Below, one piece after another: positions 16,506 through 23,647 of a DNA stretch of 25,780 nucleotides; the first letter of the stretch is position 1, and each line of letters starts with the position of its first letter. Location: the NCBI GenBank assembly GCA_036505615.1, contig DASXTB010000055.1:1-25780 (forward strand), written 5' to 3'. The DNA comes from DASXTB01 sp036505615. Its GTDB lineage: Bacteria; Acidobacteriota; UBA6911; JACQSX01. A program made the position numbers and the translations under genes. The notes beneath the pieces were generated by a model, which saw only the letters and a list, made by a program, of their open reading frames with translations, did no database searches and was not told where the DNA came from.

Positions 16506-17087
16506 CTAAAAACAACCAGGTGTAGGATCCGAGCAAGGTTTATGGAGTTGGGCATTGCCCCCTGCCAGTTTTCGGAGGTCCGTGTCGTAGATAAGGGTAC
16601 CGGCGCTATTAAACACCCGAATTCCGAAGAGGTCCGAATCCTTGCCGGGCTCACCGAAATCACATATCGTGCATTGAAATGTGCCCGTAGTGGTCACGTT
16701 GCCCAAAGTGGACGTGGCACGTCCCGTCAGCCTGCGGCATAAGAAGGCAGGATCACTGGGATCTCCAGATCCAGTTCCGTAGCACGTGACTGTGCCATCG
16801 TCACTGGTACCGTCAATTTTTATTTGCCTTCCGCTGTTGTGATCTGTCACTGTCAGGTGGGCCATCAGCGGTGGCGGTGGATCTCCATTCTTGAAACCGG
16901 CGTTCCCGCCGAAGTTGACGCGGCCAGGCCCGTCAGTGCTCCCGAAGAAAAACCCGCCAATGGTAACAAAGTCGAAGCATTGTCCTCCCCCTCCCCCCCA
17001 GGCATTAGCTTTCTGTTTAGGTAGAAACACAAACAGGGTGACCAGCAGGAATACAACGACCGGTATCTTTATCGATATTCTTTTCAT
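16506..17087 (-). CDS. Exported protein with post-COAP-1-like domain
   Basis: This 193-residue protein has a signal peptide (MKRISIKIPVVVFLLVTLFV, cleavage likely after ANA). A Gly-rich start is followed by a domain with GRVNFGGNAGFKNG at about 55-68, LTVTDHNSGRQIKIDG at 77-92, ICDFGEPGKDSDLFGI near 142-157 and LAGGNAQLHKP near the end. This pattern is that of the post-COAP-1 domain, usually found after a choice-of-anchor P domain in secreted proteins of unknown function. Several Cys residues could form disulphides outside the cytoplasm. GGAGG lies upstream of ATG 17087. It follows the choice-of-anchor P-like gene by 27 bases and is almost surely co-transcribed with it. Confidence 0.75.
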   Translation of the reverse strand: MKRISIKIPVVVFLLVTLFVFLPKQKANAWGGGGGQCFDFVTIGGFFFGSTDGPGRVNFGGNAGFKNGDPPPPLMAHLTVTDHNSGRQIKIDGTSDDGTVTCYGTGSGDPSDPAFLCRRLTGRATSTLGNVTTTGTFQCTICDFGEPGKDSDLFGIRVFNSAGTLIYDTDLRKLAGGNAQLHKPCSDPTPGCF

Positions 17088-17114
17088 TGCTTAATTCCTC
17101 CGTTAGTTCAGGTC

Positions 17115-17741
17115 TCAAAAAATAGAGCTCCTAGCGCTTGACACTATTACCTCTCCTCCGCCCAACAGTACTAGGTGGAGAGCGTTGACAGTGATCGCAC
17201 CTGAACTCGTCGCCTGCTCATTAATGGTCAGTGTAGCTACACCAGGGATCGTGACTGTTTGATTGGCTTGGCCGGTTACCGCGACAGTTACGCCACCAAA
17301 TGTTAGGTCGTAAATCTCGCTGTAGCCGTTGACTCCACTGGCAGTCACCTGTGTTTGCGCCCTGACAAACGATGCCGTGATCTGAGCCGGATTCCCAGGA
17401 AGAACAACCAAGTCTGCCAGTGAAGTGGAGCTGTCGGCCTTGTCACCGGTTGTAACGTATGTAGCTCCAACGGTTGCGGCAACCAATACGCCGGCGCTCA
17501 GAACCGTGGGAATGCTGGTATCAGAAAGCGCCGCACTCTGCCAACCACCGGGAGAGAGTTCACCGGTATCCGAAATATATACGGGGCCGGCGCCAAGACT
17601 CGGGACGTTGACGAAGGCGCTGTACGCTCGCCCGCCGAAGGTACTAGCCTGAAGGGGAGAAATCCCGGTCAGTCCAAAGATCAAAATGAGGCATGCTCCA
17701 AAAAGCAGCCTTAGATATGCTCGATATGCCTTTCTTTTCAT
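17115..17741 (-). CDS. Exported choice-of-anchor P family-like protein
   Basis: This 208-residue protein has a strong AGGAGG site before ATG 17741 and a signal peptide (basic KRKAYRAYLR, hydrophobic core LLFGACLILIFGLTG, cleavage near LQA). The mature part is beta-rich and Ala/Val/Thr-rich, with GGRAYSAFVNVPSLG at 37-51, a DLVVLPGNPAQITASFVRAQ stretch near 110-129, and TVTIPGVATLTINEQ then ITVNALHLVLLGGG near the C-terminus. This matches the choice-of-anchor P family pattern, in which a NEQ and an ALH motif are typical. No sorting signal (PEP-CTERM, LPXTG) is seen at the C-terminus, so release or association with the outer surface is likely. The function of the family is unknown. Confidence 0.75.
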   Translation of the reverse strand: MKRKAYRAYLRLLFGACLILIFGLTGISPLQASTFGGRAYSAFVNVPSLGAGPVYISDTGELSPGGWQSAALSDTSIPTVLSAGVLVAATVGATYVTTGDKADSSTSLADLVVLPGNPAQITASFVRAQTQVTASGVNGYSEIYDLTFGGVTVAVTGQANQTVTIPGVATLTINEQATSSGAITVNALHLVLLGGGEVIVSSARSSIF

Positions 17742-18126
17742 TTACTTTTCCTCCTATAGTTCTGGTTGTGATTTGCCTTCAATCAGGTACTGAATTTCGT
17801 CTTGCACCTCCTTCGGAACTCGGAAACAATTGAACATAATCGAGTCCCGAATGACCGAGGTAGCAATAACGCGTCCAGATCTCAGGAGTTGGAATAAGCG
17901 CCGGGAAATCAACAGATAACGGGAATGAAGGAGTCGCCTGCATGCAAAGTTTTACCTAAAGTCTGCAATTGAAGAAATAGTGAAACTCGGACGATCCCCT
18001 GGGAAGAACGGGAAGAAAGGTTCCTAAAACCAGCCCTAATGATTCGTGGTTTTCCAATTCGATAGCGCATCTGGGAATCTTTATGAAGGGGATGACCAAT
18101 CTCGTCAGTGAAAAGATATAGCTTCG

Positions 18127-18163
18127 CCCTCTCACTTACAGAGAGGGACAAACTGACCCCTCT
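18127..18163. repeat. Three-armed inverted repeat CCCTCT/AGAGGG/CCCTCT
   Basis: CCCTCT at 18127-18132 can pair with AGAGGG at 18142-18147, which can alternatively pair with CCCTCT at 18158-18163. The two hairpins are mutually exclusive. The stems are only six bases, so this may be chance, a remnant of a mobile palindromic element, or a switchable RNA structure. Confidence 0.4.
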
Positions 18164-18767
18164 AACCTGCCTCATCCACGGGATGGGATGGCGAGACAGG
18201 CAGCAAACAGACCCGACTCAACTGCCTCCTCACTCACACCCGTGAATAATCAGGGCTAAGCAAGTTCTATTCCAGAGGATTGAGCGCTGACAACACTACC
18301 GCAATAAAGGGGTTATCGTGAGGGACGCCGTCTTCAAGTATGTAGTCAACTTCATAATATTCAAGGGACACAGTATCGTTCTACTTAAAGTTTATCCCGT
18401 TTGCCACGCGGTCCCCCCTAAAGTAATAACCCCTCCTGCGCAGCACAACTCGCACAGGTCCCCTTCCACTGGGAAGTCAATTTTGAGAGGTCAGCAAAAG
18501 CTATGTCTTACGGAGTCTCTCTGGCACGTTGTGGAATTATTTTAGATTTGCGCGACGATTTCACAAACCTCTTTGCGTTAGCCAAATCAGCTATTTATTA
18601 GCCATTTCAGCTCATCGGTTGCAAATTGGGCATTCTGACGCTTGCGCGAGCCCGAGAGTTATGTGGAACCGGAAGGGATTGGTAGCGCAGTCGCACTGTG
18701 TCCGTGGTGCCCATTGTGGTAAAAAAGGCTTAACCTACAACGGACACAAAGGACACGGCGGTCAGAG

Positions 18768-18806
18768 TTTTGCCGGGGGATGTCGATAATAATCGTCCCG
18801 GCAAAA
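18768..18806. repeat. 10-bp inverted repeat with inner palindrome
   Basis: TTTTGCCGGG at 18768-18777 pairs perfectly with CCCGGCAAAA at 18797-18806. The 19-base loop contains a smaller palindrome, CGAT(AATA)ATCG, at 18784-18795. The arms are not followed by a U run on either strand, so it is not a normal terminator. It could be a REP-like element or a DNA-binding site upstream of the large secreted-protein gene. Confidence 0.5.
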
Positions 18807-18914
18807 TTTCTGTCGAGCCTTCCAAAATTGTCTCACCTGCCTGACTCCAGAGCACTTGCCACGAAGCTTCGCTCCTGAGCATTCAGTGACGTTAGATACT
18901 TCACCAAAACTGTG

Positions 18915-18937
18915 AGTGTCGGTACGAACCGGACACT
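18915..18937. promoter_or_regulatory. Imperfect palindrome upstream of the 1360-residue protein
   Basis: AGTGTCGGT at 18915-18923 pairs with ACCGGACACT at 18928-18937, with one bulged base and a four-base centre. It lies about 70 bases before the start codon, a position suited to an operator or a 5' leader hairpin. No regulator is known. Confidence 0.35.
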
Positions 18938-18979
18938 GACCCGAGACTTCTAATGGACCCACAATTGATCAAGTTTTCC

Positions 18980-19001
18980 CCGACGAGAGTCGGTATGGAG
19001 G
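18980..19001 (+). promoter_or_regulatory. Leader hairpin with GAGA tetraloop and ribosome site
   Basis: CCGAC at 18980-18984 and GTCGG at 18989-18993 form a short stem closed by a GAGA (GNRA-type) loop. GGAGG at 18997-19001 follows, six bases before ATG 19008. The site fixes the start of the large protein. The hairpin may stabilise the message or tune initiation. Confidence 0.5.
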
Positions 19002-19007
19002 TGCAGG

Positions 19008-22000
19008 ATGAGGTGCTTTATACTGCGTCTTCTGTTTGCGGGTATTTTGATCTGTCAACTCGCCATCTATACGCGGGCCGCGAGCGTGGGGCTGGCTTGG
19101 GACGCCAATTCGGAGTCAAACTTAGCCGGATATAACGTTTACCGATCCCAAAGCTCAGGTGCCGGCTATTCTCGCCTCAACAGCTCTCTAGTTCCGTCTC
19201 CTTCATACACCGATGGCACAGCCGCGAGCGGGATAACTTATTACTACGTGGTTACGGCCGTCAACACGCTCGGGTCGGAGAGCGGATATTCCAACCAGGT
19301 CTCGGTCACGATTAATGGAGTGCCTGATCTGGCGATCACTGAAAGCGACAGCGGCAGTTTCACGGTAGGTGTTAACGGAAGCTATCTCATGACGGTACAA
19401 AATGTGGGCTCAGGGCCCACAAGTGGGACTATCACTGTCACCGACACTCTGCCGGCCGGTCTAACCTTTGTCTCCGGTGCCGGAAATGGCTGGAGCTTCC
19501 TGGCCTCCGGTCAGACAGTGACCTGCTTTAGTGCCGGCCCTGTATCGACGGGAGGCAGTATCAAGTTCAACCTCACTGTGGGAGTATCCGCCGCTGCAGT
19601 ACCTAGTGTTACCAACACGGCAAGCGTCTCAACTGCCGGCGACATCAATCCGGCGAACGACACCGCCACTGATTTCACAACGGTCACAGCAGCCGACACG
19701 ACGCCGCCCACTATCTCGATTGCCGCTCCGACCAACGGAGCTGTGGTCTCGGGCACGATCATCGTCTCAGGCACCGCCGCGGATAACCTCGCCGTCTCCA
19801 ATGTTCAACTCGCCATAGACAACGGCAGCTACTCCGCGGCCACAGGAACCTCTTCCTGGAGCTTTAGCCTCAACACGATCTCGTTCTCCAATAGCCTCCA
19901 CTCTATTACCGCCAAGGCCACTGACAGCTCTGGAAACATCGGCACAGCCTCAATCACCGTTACCGTCAACAACGGCTCGGGATTGGTGGCTCTCTGGCAT
20001 TTCGACGATGGCTCGGGCCAAACAGCCGCCGATTCCAGCGGTCAAGGCAACACCGCTACTCTGGGAACCAGCAGTGCTGGCGAGGCTAGCGATCCCCTCT
20101 GGGTTATCGGCAGAACGGGCAATGCTCTGCAATTTGACGGAGTCACCAGCCGTTTAACAGTCCCGGCAAGTTCTACTTTGAACAATTTAAAGGCCTTTAC
20201 CTATGCTGCCTGGATCTATCCCACTGGTTGGGGTGGCAGCAACTACGGGCGCATTACGTCCAAAGAATCGGCCGGATTTGATGAGTTCTATTTCCTGGTT
20301 GATGGTCCTGACGGTAACACCTTGGATGCCAGGATCAACAACACCACCGGGACAGGCTTTGAAACAACCGCCGGCTCCAATGCGATTACGCTCAATGCCT
20401 GGCAGCATGTGGCCGTAACCTATGACGACTCTGGCGACCGCAAGCTGCATCTGTATATCAACGGGACGGAGGTCTCCTACGTGGCCTCGCCTGCCGTGAC
20501 GGGAACCCTTTTAGTGAGCTCCAATACGCTCATTGTAGGCAATCGCCTCACGGGGGATCGAAGTTTCCAGGGCAATTTGGACGAAGTGTACGTGTACAAC
20601 CGATCTCTGTCGGCCAGCGAGGTCAAAGCCTTGGTTACAGTAGTCAATGGTTCGGTCGATTTGTCACTCAGCAAGAGTCACATTGGCAATTTCACGGTTG
20701 GGACCAACGGAGCCTACACGGTGACTGTGAGCAATGTTGGATCGACATCTACCACCGGCACTATTACTGTCACTGACACGCTCCCTACAGGCTTGAGCTT
20801 TGTCTCGGGAAGCGGCACGGGTTGGAGCTGCTCAGGTTCCGGTCAGGCAGTTACCTGCACCAACTCTGGACCACTGGCGGCAGGGGCCAGTAGCAGTATC
20901 ACTCTGACTGTGGCCGTGGCGGCTGCTGCGGTACCTTCTGTTACCAATACAGCCAGCGCTTCCACTTCAGGTGACAGCAACGCTGCCAACAACAGCGCTA
21001 GCGATCTAACTGTGGTCAACGGCTTGGTCGATTTGTCAATCAGCAAGAGCCACAGTGGCAGCTTTACAGTGGGCACCAATGGCGTCTACACGCTGACAGT
21101 CAGCAATGTCGGATCTGCAGCTACCACCGGTGCGATTACCGTCAGTGACACTCTCCCGACTGGCTTGAGTTTTGTGTCTGGCAGCGGCACAGGCTGGAGC
21201 TGCTCGGCTTCCGGCCAGACGGTTACCTGCATCAATTCCGGGCCTCTGGCGGCAGGATCCAACAGTAGTATCGCCCTGACTGTGGCGGTGGCGGCTGCAG
21301 CCGTACCCTCCGTCACGAACACGGCAAGTGTCTCCACTGCTGGTGACAGCAACGGGACCAACAACACGGCGAGCAATCCAACGGTGGTCAATGGCTTGGT
21401 CGACTTGTCAATCAGCAAGAGTCACAGTGGCAACTTCACGGTGGGAGGCAATGGGGTCTACACGCTGACAGTGAGCAATGTCGGATCGGCTGCCAGCAGC
21501 GGTACTATCACCGTCACTGATACTCTCCCGACTGGCTTGAGTTTTGTGTCTGGCAGCGGCACAGGCTGGAGCTGCTCGGCTTCCAGCCAGACGGTTACCT
21601 GCACCAACTCCGGGCCCCTGGCGGCAGGTGTCACCAGTAGTATCACCTTGACTGTGGCTGTGACGGCTGGAGCGGTACCTTCTGTTACCAATACAGCCAG
21701 CGTTTCCACTTCAGGTGACAGCAACGCAGCCAACAACAACGCTAGCGATCTAACCGTGGTCAGCGGCTTGGTCGATTTGTCCCTCAGCAAGAGTCACAGC
21801 GGAAACTTTACCGTGGGTAGCAACGGGGTCTACATGCTGACAGTGAGTAATGTCGGATCGGCGGTCACCACCGGCACTATTACTGTCACTGATACTCTGC
21901 CGACAGGTTTGAGTTTTGTATCGGGCAGCGGCACAGGTTGGAGCTGCTCAGCTTCCGGTCAGGCGGTCACCTGTACCAATTCCGGGCCTCTGGCGGCAGG

Positions 22001-23090
22001 GGCTAGTAGCAGTATCACTCTGACAGTGGCGGTTGCGGCTGCTGCGGTACCTTCTGTCACCAACACGGCCAGTGTCTCCACTGCGGGTGACACCAATTTG
22101 TCCAACAACACCGCCACCGATTCCACAATGGTCACGGCCCCTGACACGACGCCGCCCAGCGTCTCGATTACCGCTCCGACCAACGGAGCCACGGTGTTAG
22201 GCACCATCACCGTCTCAGGCACCGCCTCCGACAACGTTGCCGTATCCAATGTTCAGATCGCCATAGACAACGGCAGCTACTCCCCAGCCACAGGAACCTC
22301 TCCCTGGAGCTTCAACCTCAATACAGCCTTGCTCTCTAACAGCGCCCATACCATCACCGCCCAGGCCACTGACAGCTCCGGAAATTTTGCCACGACCTCA
22401 ATCACCGTCACCGTCAACAACAGCACGGGGCCGATGGCCGCCTGGCATCTTGACGACGGCTCGGGCCAGACTGCCGCTGATTCTAGCGGCAATAGCAATA
22501 CCGCCATTCTGGGAATTACCACTGCCCTCGAGCCCAGCGATCCGCTTTGGGTTATCGGCGAAGCGGGCAATGCTCTGCAATTTGACGGTGTCACCAGCCG
22601 TTTAACGGTCCCGGCAAACCCGACTCTGAACTTTTTGACGGCCTTTACCTATGCCGCCTGGATCTATCCCACCGGCTGGGGTGGCAATACCTTCGGGCGC
22701 ATTATTTCCAAAGAGTCGGCGGGCTTTGATGAGTTCTATTTCCTAGTCGATGGCACTGACGGCAACACATTGGGCGCCAGGATCAACAATACCTCTGGGA
22801 CTGGTTTTGAAACCAGGGCCAGCGCCAACACTATTACGCTGAATGCCTGGCAGCATGTGGCCGTAACTTATAACGACTCTGGCGACCGCAAGCTGCATCT
22901 GTATATCAACGGGACGGAGGTCTCCTACGTGGCCTCGCCTGCGGTGAAAGGAAAGCTTTTAGTGAGCTCCAATACGCTCATTGTAGGCAATCGCCTCACT
23001 GGGGATCGAAGTTTCCAGGGCAATTTGGATGAACTGTACGTGTACAACCGAGCTCTGTCAGCCAGCGAGGTCAAAACCTTGAGCCACTGA
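19008..23090 (+). CDS. Large exported Fn3/DUF11/Ig-like/LamG repeat protein
   Basis: This 1360-residue protein has a signal peptide (LRLLFAGILICQLAIYTRAA), then an Fn3 domain at 26-103. Next come DUF11 copy 1 (106-228), an Ig-like domain opening DTTPPTISI at 230-322, a LamG/concanavalin-like domain (LVALWHFDDGSG... to YVYNRSLSASEVK, 325-540), four tandem DUF11 copies (starts at residues 551, 675, 799 and 923), a second Ig-like domain (1046-1138) and a second LamG (1141-1356). It ends four residues later with no anchor motif. DUF11 and LamG modules serve in adhesion and carbohydrate binding on the cell surface, so a filamentous adhesin or matrix protein is likely. The frame continues after the stop as a decayed domain, so the C-terminus seems truncated. 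No catalytic domain is present. Confidence 0.88.
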   Translation: MRCFILRLLFAGILICQLAIYTRAASVGLAWDANSESNLAGYNVYRSQSSGAGYSRLNSSLVPSPSYTDGTAASGITYYYVVTAVNTLGSESGYSNQVSVTINGVPDLAITESDSGSFTVGVNGSYLMTVQNVGSGPTSGTITVTDTLPAGLTFVSGAGNGWSFLASGQTVTCFSAGPVSTGGSIKFNLTVGVSAAAVPSVTNTASVSTAGDINPANDTATDFTTVTAADTTPPTISIAAPTNGAVVSGTIIVSGTAADNLAVSNVQLAIDNGSYSAATGTSSWSFSLNTISFSNSLHSITAKATDSSGNIGTASITVTVNNGSGLVALWHFDDGSGQTAADSSGQGNTATLGTSSAGEASDPLWVIGRTGNALQFDGVTSRLTVPASSTLNNLKAFTYAAWIYPTGWGGSNYGRITSKESAGFDEFYFLVDGPDGNTLDARINNTTGTGFETTAGSNAITLNAWQHVAVTYDDSGDRKLHLYINGTEVSYVASPAVTGTLLVSSNTLIVGNRLTGDRSFQGNLDEVYVYNRSLSASEVKALVTVVNGSVDLSLSKSHIGNFTVGTNGAYTVTVSNVGSTSTTGTITVTDTLPTGLSFVSGSGTGWSCSGSGQAVTCTNSGPLAAGASSSITLTVAVAAAAVPSVTNTASASTSGDSNAANNSASDLTVVNGLVDLSISKSHSGSFTVGTNGVYTLTVSNVGSAATTGAITVSDTLPTGLSFVSGSGTGWSCSASGQTVTCINSGPLAAGSNSSIALTVAVAAAAVPSVTNTASVSTAGDSNGTNNTASNPTVVNGLVDLSISKSHSGNFTVGGNGVYTLTVSNVGSAASSGTITVTDTLPTGLSFVSGSGTGWSCSASSQTVTCTNSGPLAAGVTSSITLTVAVTAGAVPSVTNTASVSTSGDSNAANNNASDLTVVSGLVDLSLSKSHSGNFTVGSNGVYMLTVSNVGSAVTTGTITVTDTLPTGLSFVSGSGTGWSCSASGQAVTCTNSGPLAAGASSSITLTVAVAAAAVPSVTNTASVSTAGDTNLSNNTATDSTMVTAPDTTPPSVSITAPTNGATVLGTITVSGTASDNVAVSNVQIAIDNGSYSPATGTSPWSFNLNTALLSNSAHTITAQATDSSGNFATTSITVTVNNSTGPMAAWHLDDGSGQTAADSSGNSNTAILGITTALEPSDPLWVIGEAGNALQFDGVTSRLTVPANPTLNFLTAFTYAAWIYPTGWGGNTFGRIISKESAGFDEFYFLVDGTDGNTLGARINNTSGTGFETRASANTITLNAWQHVAVTYNDSGDRKLHLYINGTEVSYVASPAVKGKLLVSSNTLIVGNRLTGDRSFQGNLDELYVYNRALSASEVKTLSH
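19695..20627 (+). repeat. Ig-like plus LamG module, copy 1
   Basis: This 933-base segment (residues 230-540) reappears at 22143-23075 with an offset of exactly 2448 bases and no insertion or deletion at the landmarks I checked. Similarity is strongest over the last 200 bases or so, where I count about ten differences by hand. Confidence 0.85.
20658..22145 (+). repeat. Four tandem 372-bp DUF11 repeats
   Basis: Landmark Asp codons at 20658, 21030, 21402 and 21774 show an exact period of 372 bases (124 residues) over four units. Units two and three share an unbroken identical run of about 60 bases (near 21152-21211 and 21524-21583). A fifth, more diverged copy sits upstream at 19326 and lines up with unit four at the 2448-base offset. 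Confidence 0.88.
22143..23075 (+). repeat. Ig-like plus LamG module, copy 2
   Basis: This is the second copy of the Ig-like/LamG segment, encoding residues 1046-1356. It is preceded by a DUF11 unit just as copy 1 is, so the duplicated module is DUF11-Ig-LamG. Confidence 0.85.
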
Positions 23091-23382
23091 TTCAAAAAGT
23101 TAACGGACAACGTCACCACCGGTTTGATCTTTGTTTCAGGCATCGGGGGCAGGCTGGGCTTGGTCAGTCTCTGGCCCCTCCCGAGGACCACGAAGTTTCG
23201 GTCTGCTACTATACACTGCTACTGATCCAACTACCGCTGTTTGGCGCTAACACAGCAGTGGCGACCTTTACCGCACCCAGTCTCCAAGCACTACTTATCT
23301 TGCATTCCGGCTAACGGTAAGTGACGGCAGGGGCGGGATCGCTACCGACGATGTCATGATCACGGTAACGAATAAGAAGTAA
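23091..23382 (+). pseudogene. Decayed DUF11 and PKD-like tail of the preceding gene
   Basis: Directly after the TGA at 23088, the same frame reads LTDNVTTGLIFVSG (23100-23141), clearly related to the DUF11 core VTDTLPTGLSFVSG. It runs to a TGA at 23223. A second frame reads FGANTAVATFTAP at 23240-23278. A third reads STTYLAFRLTVSDG then GIATDDVMITVTNKK and a TAA at 23380-23382, typical of the end of a PKD-like domain. Three frames in one domain series mean frameshifts. Relative to the intact DUF11 copies, roughly 39 codons are missing at the junction. The 1360-residue protein therefore probably once had a further DUF11 and PKD-like domain. Confidence 0.7.
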
Positions 23383-23632
23383 TTAGTCACGAAGCAAACC
23401 AGAATTCGCGGGACGAAAAGCAGCAGTCTTTGCGGGAATTTCGTTTAACCGCGCCTTGGGCTCATCTATGCGACTCCGCAATTGGGTCGCGGTGCCCCAA
23501 TAGTGTCGGATTCCGAACAATTTTAGTGATTTAGGCCACGTTCGCCGAGGTGTGCGTTCCCGCACTCCCAGGAGAGGGACATAAGAGTTAAATGGGCGGC
23601 CAGGACTAACCAAATCCTTTCGCGACAGGTTC
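23383..23632. other. Non-coding stretch between the two large secreted-protein genes
   Basis: Apart from the leader of the downstream gene, I see no gene or recognisable element here. A 98-codon minus-strand frame crosses it and runs over the leader of the next gene, but its Arg/Pro-rich translation has no recognisable domain. No terminator with a U run was found. Confidence 0.5.
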
Positions 23633-23641
23633 GTGAGGAGG
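23621..23641 (+). promoter_or_regulatory. Leader hairpin and ribosome site of the DUF5719-like protein gene
   Basis: CGCGA at 23621-23625 and TCGTG at 23631-23635 can form a five-pair stem (one G-U) abutting GAGGAGG at 23635-23641, six bases before ATG 23648. The layout parallels the leader at 18980-19001, and the coding starts are also similar, so the two leaders are probably paralogous. Confidence 0.45.
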
Positions 23642-23647
23642 TGCGGG

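Larger units (their letters stand above)
17742..19007. other. Long non-coding gap between divergent transcripts
   Basis: About 1.27 kb lies between the leftward secreted-protein genes and the rightward 1360-residue protein, so it must contain both promoters. I could not pick confident -35/-10 boxes. Open frames of 60-90 codons occur on both strands, but none has a credible ribosome site together with a recognisable product. The stretch has several inverted repeats (listed separately) and looks like old, partly decayed intergenic DNA. One minus-strand frame ending at about 17757 runs some 65 codons without a good start codon and was not called. Confidence 0.6.

Noticed and set aside
17757..17955. 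Minus-strand frame ending KEVQDEIQYLIEGKSQPEL just before the choice-of-anchor P-like gene
   Set aside because: The C-terminus looks protein-like, but the frame is only about 65 codons between stops with no good start or ribosome site. It could be a gene remnant, but I cannot support it.
17909..18175. 88-codon minus-strand frame in the divergent gap
   Set aside because: No Shine-Dalgarno, no recognisable domain, and it spans the short inverted repeats, so coding is unlikely.
18515..18540. TGGCAC-containing stretch considered as a sigma-54 promoter
   Set aside because: The TGGCAC element is present but no GC-containing -12 element follows at the right spacing.
20658..22145. Periodic repeats considered as a CRISPR-like or satellite array
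   Set aside because: The 372-bp units are coding, in frame and encode a known domain, with no spacers.
20843..22249. Series of 78-110 codon minus-strand open frames with similar sequences
   Set aside because: They are antisense shadows of the tandem DUF11 repeats. Their similarity to each other follows from the 372-bp period, and none has a ribosome site.
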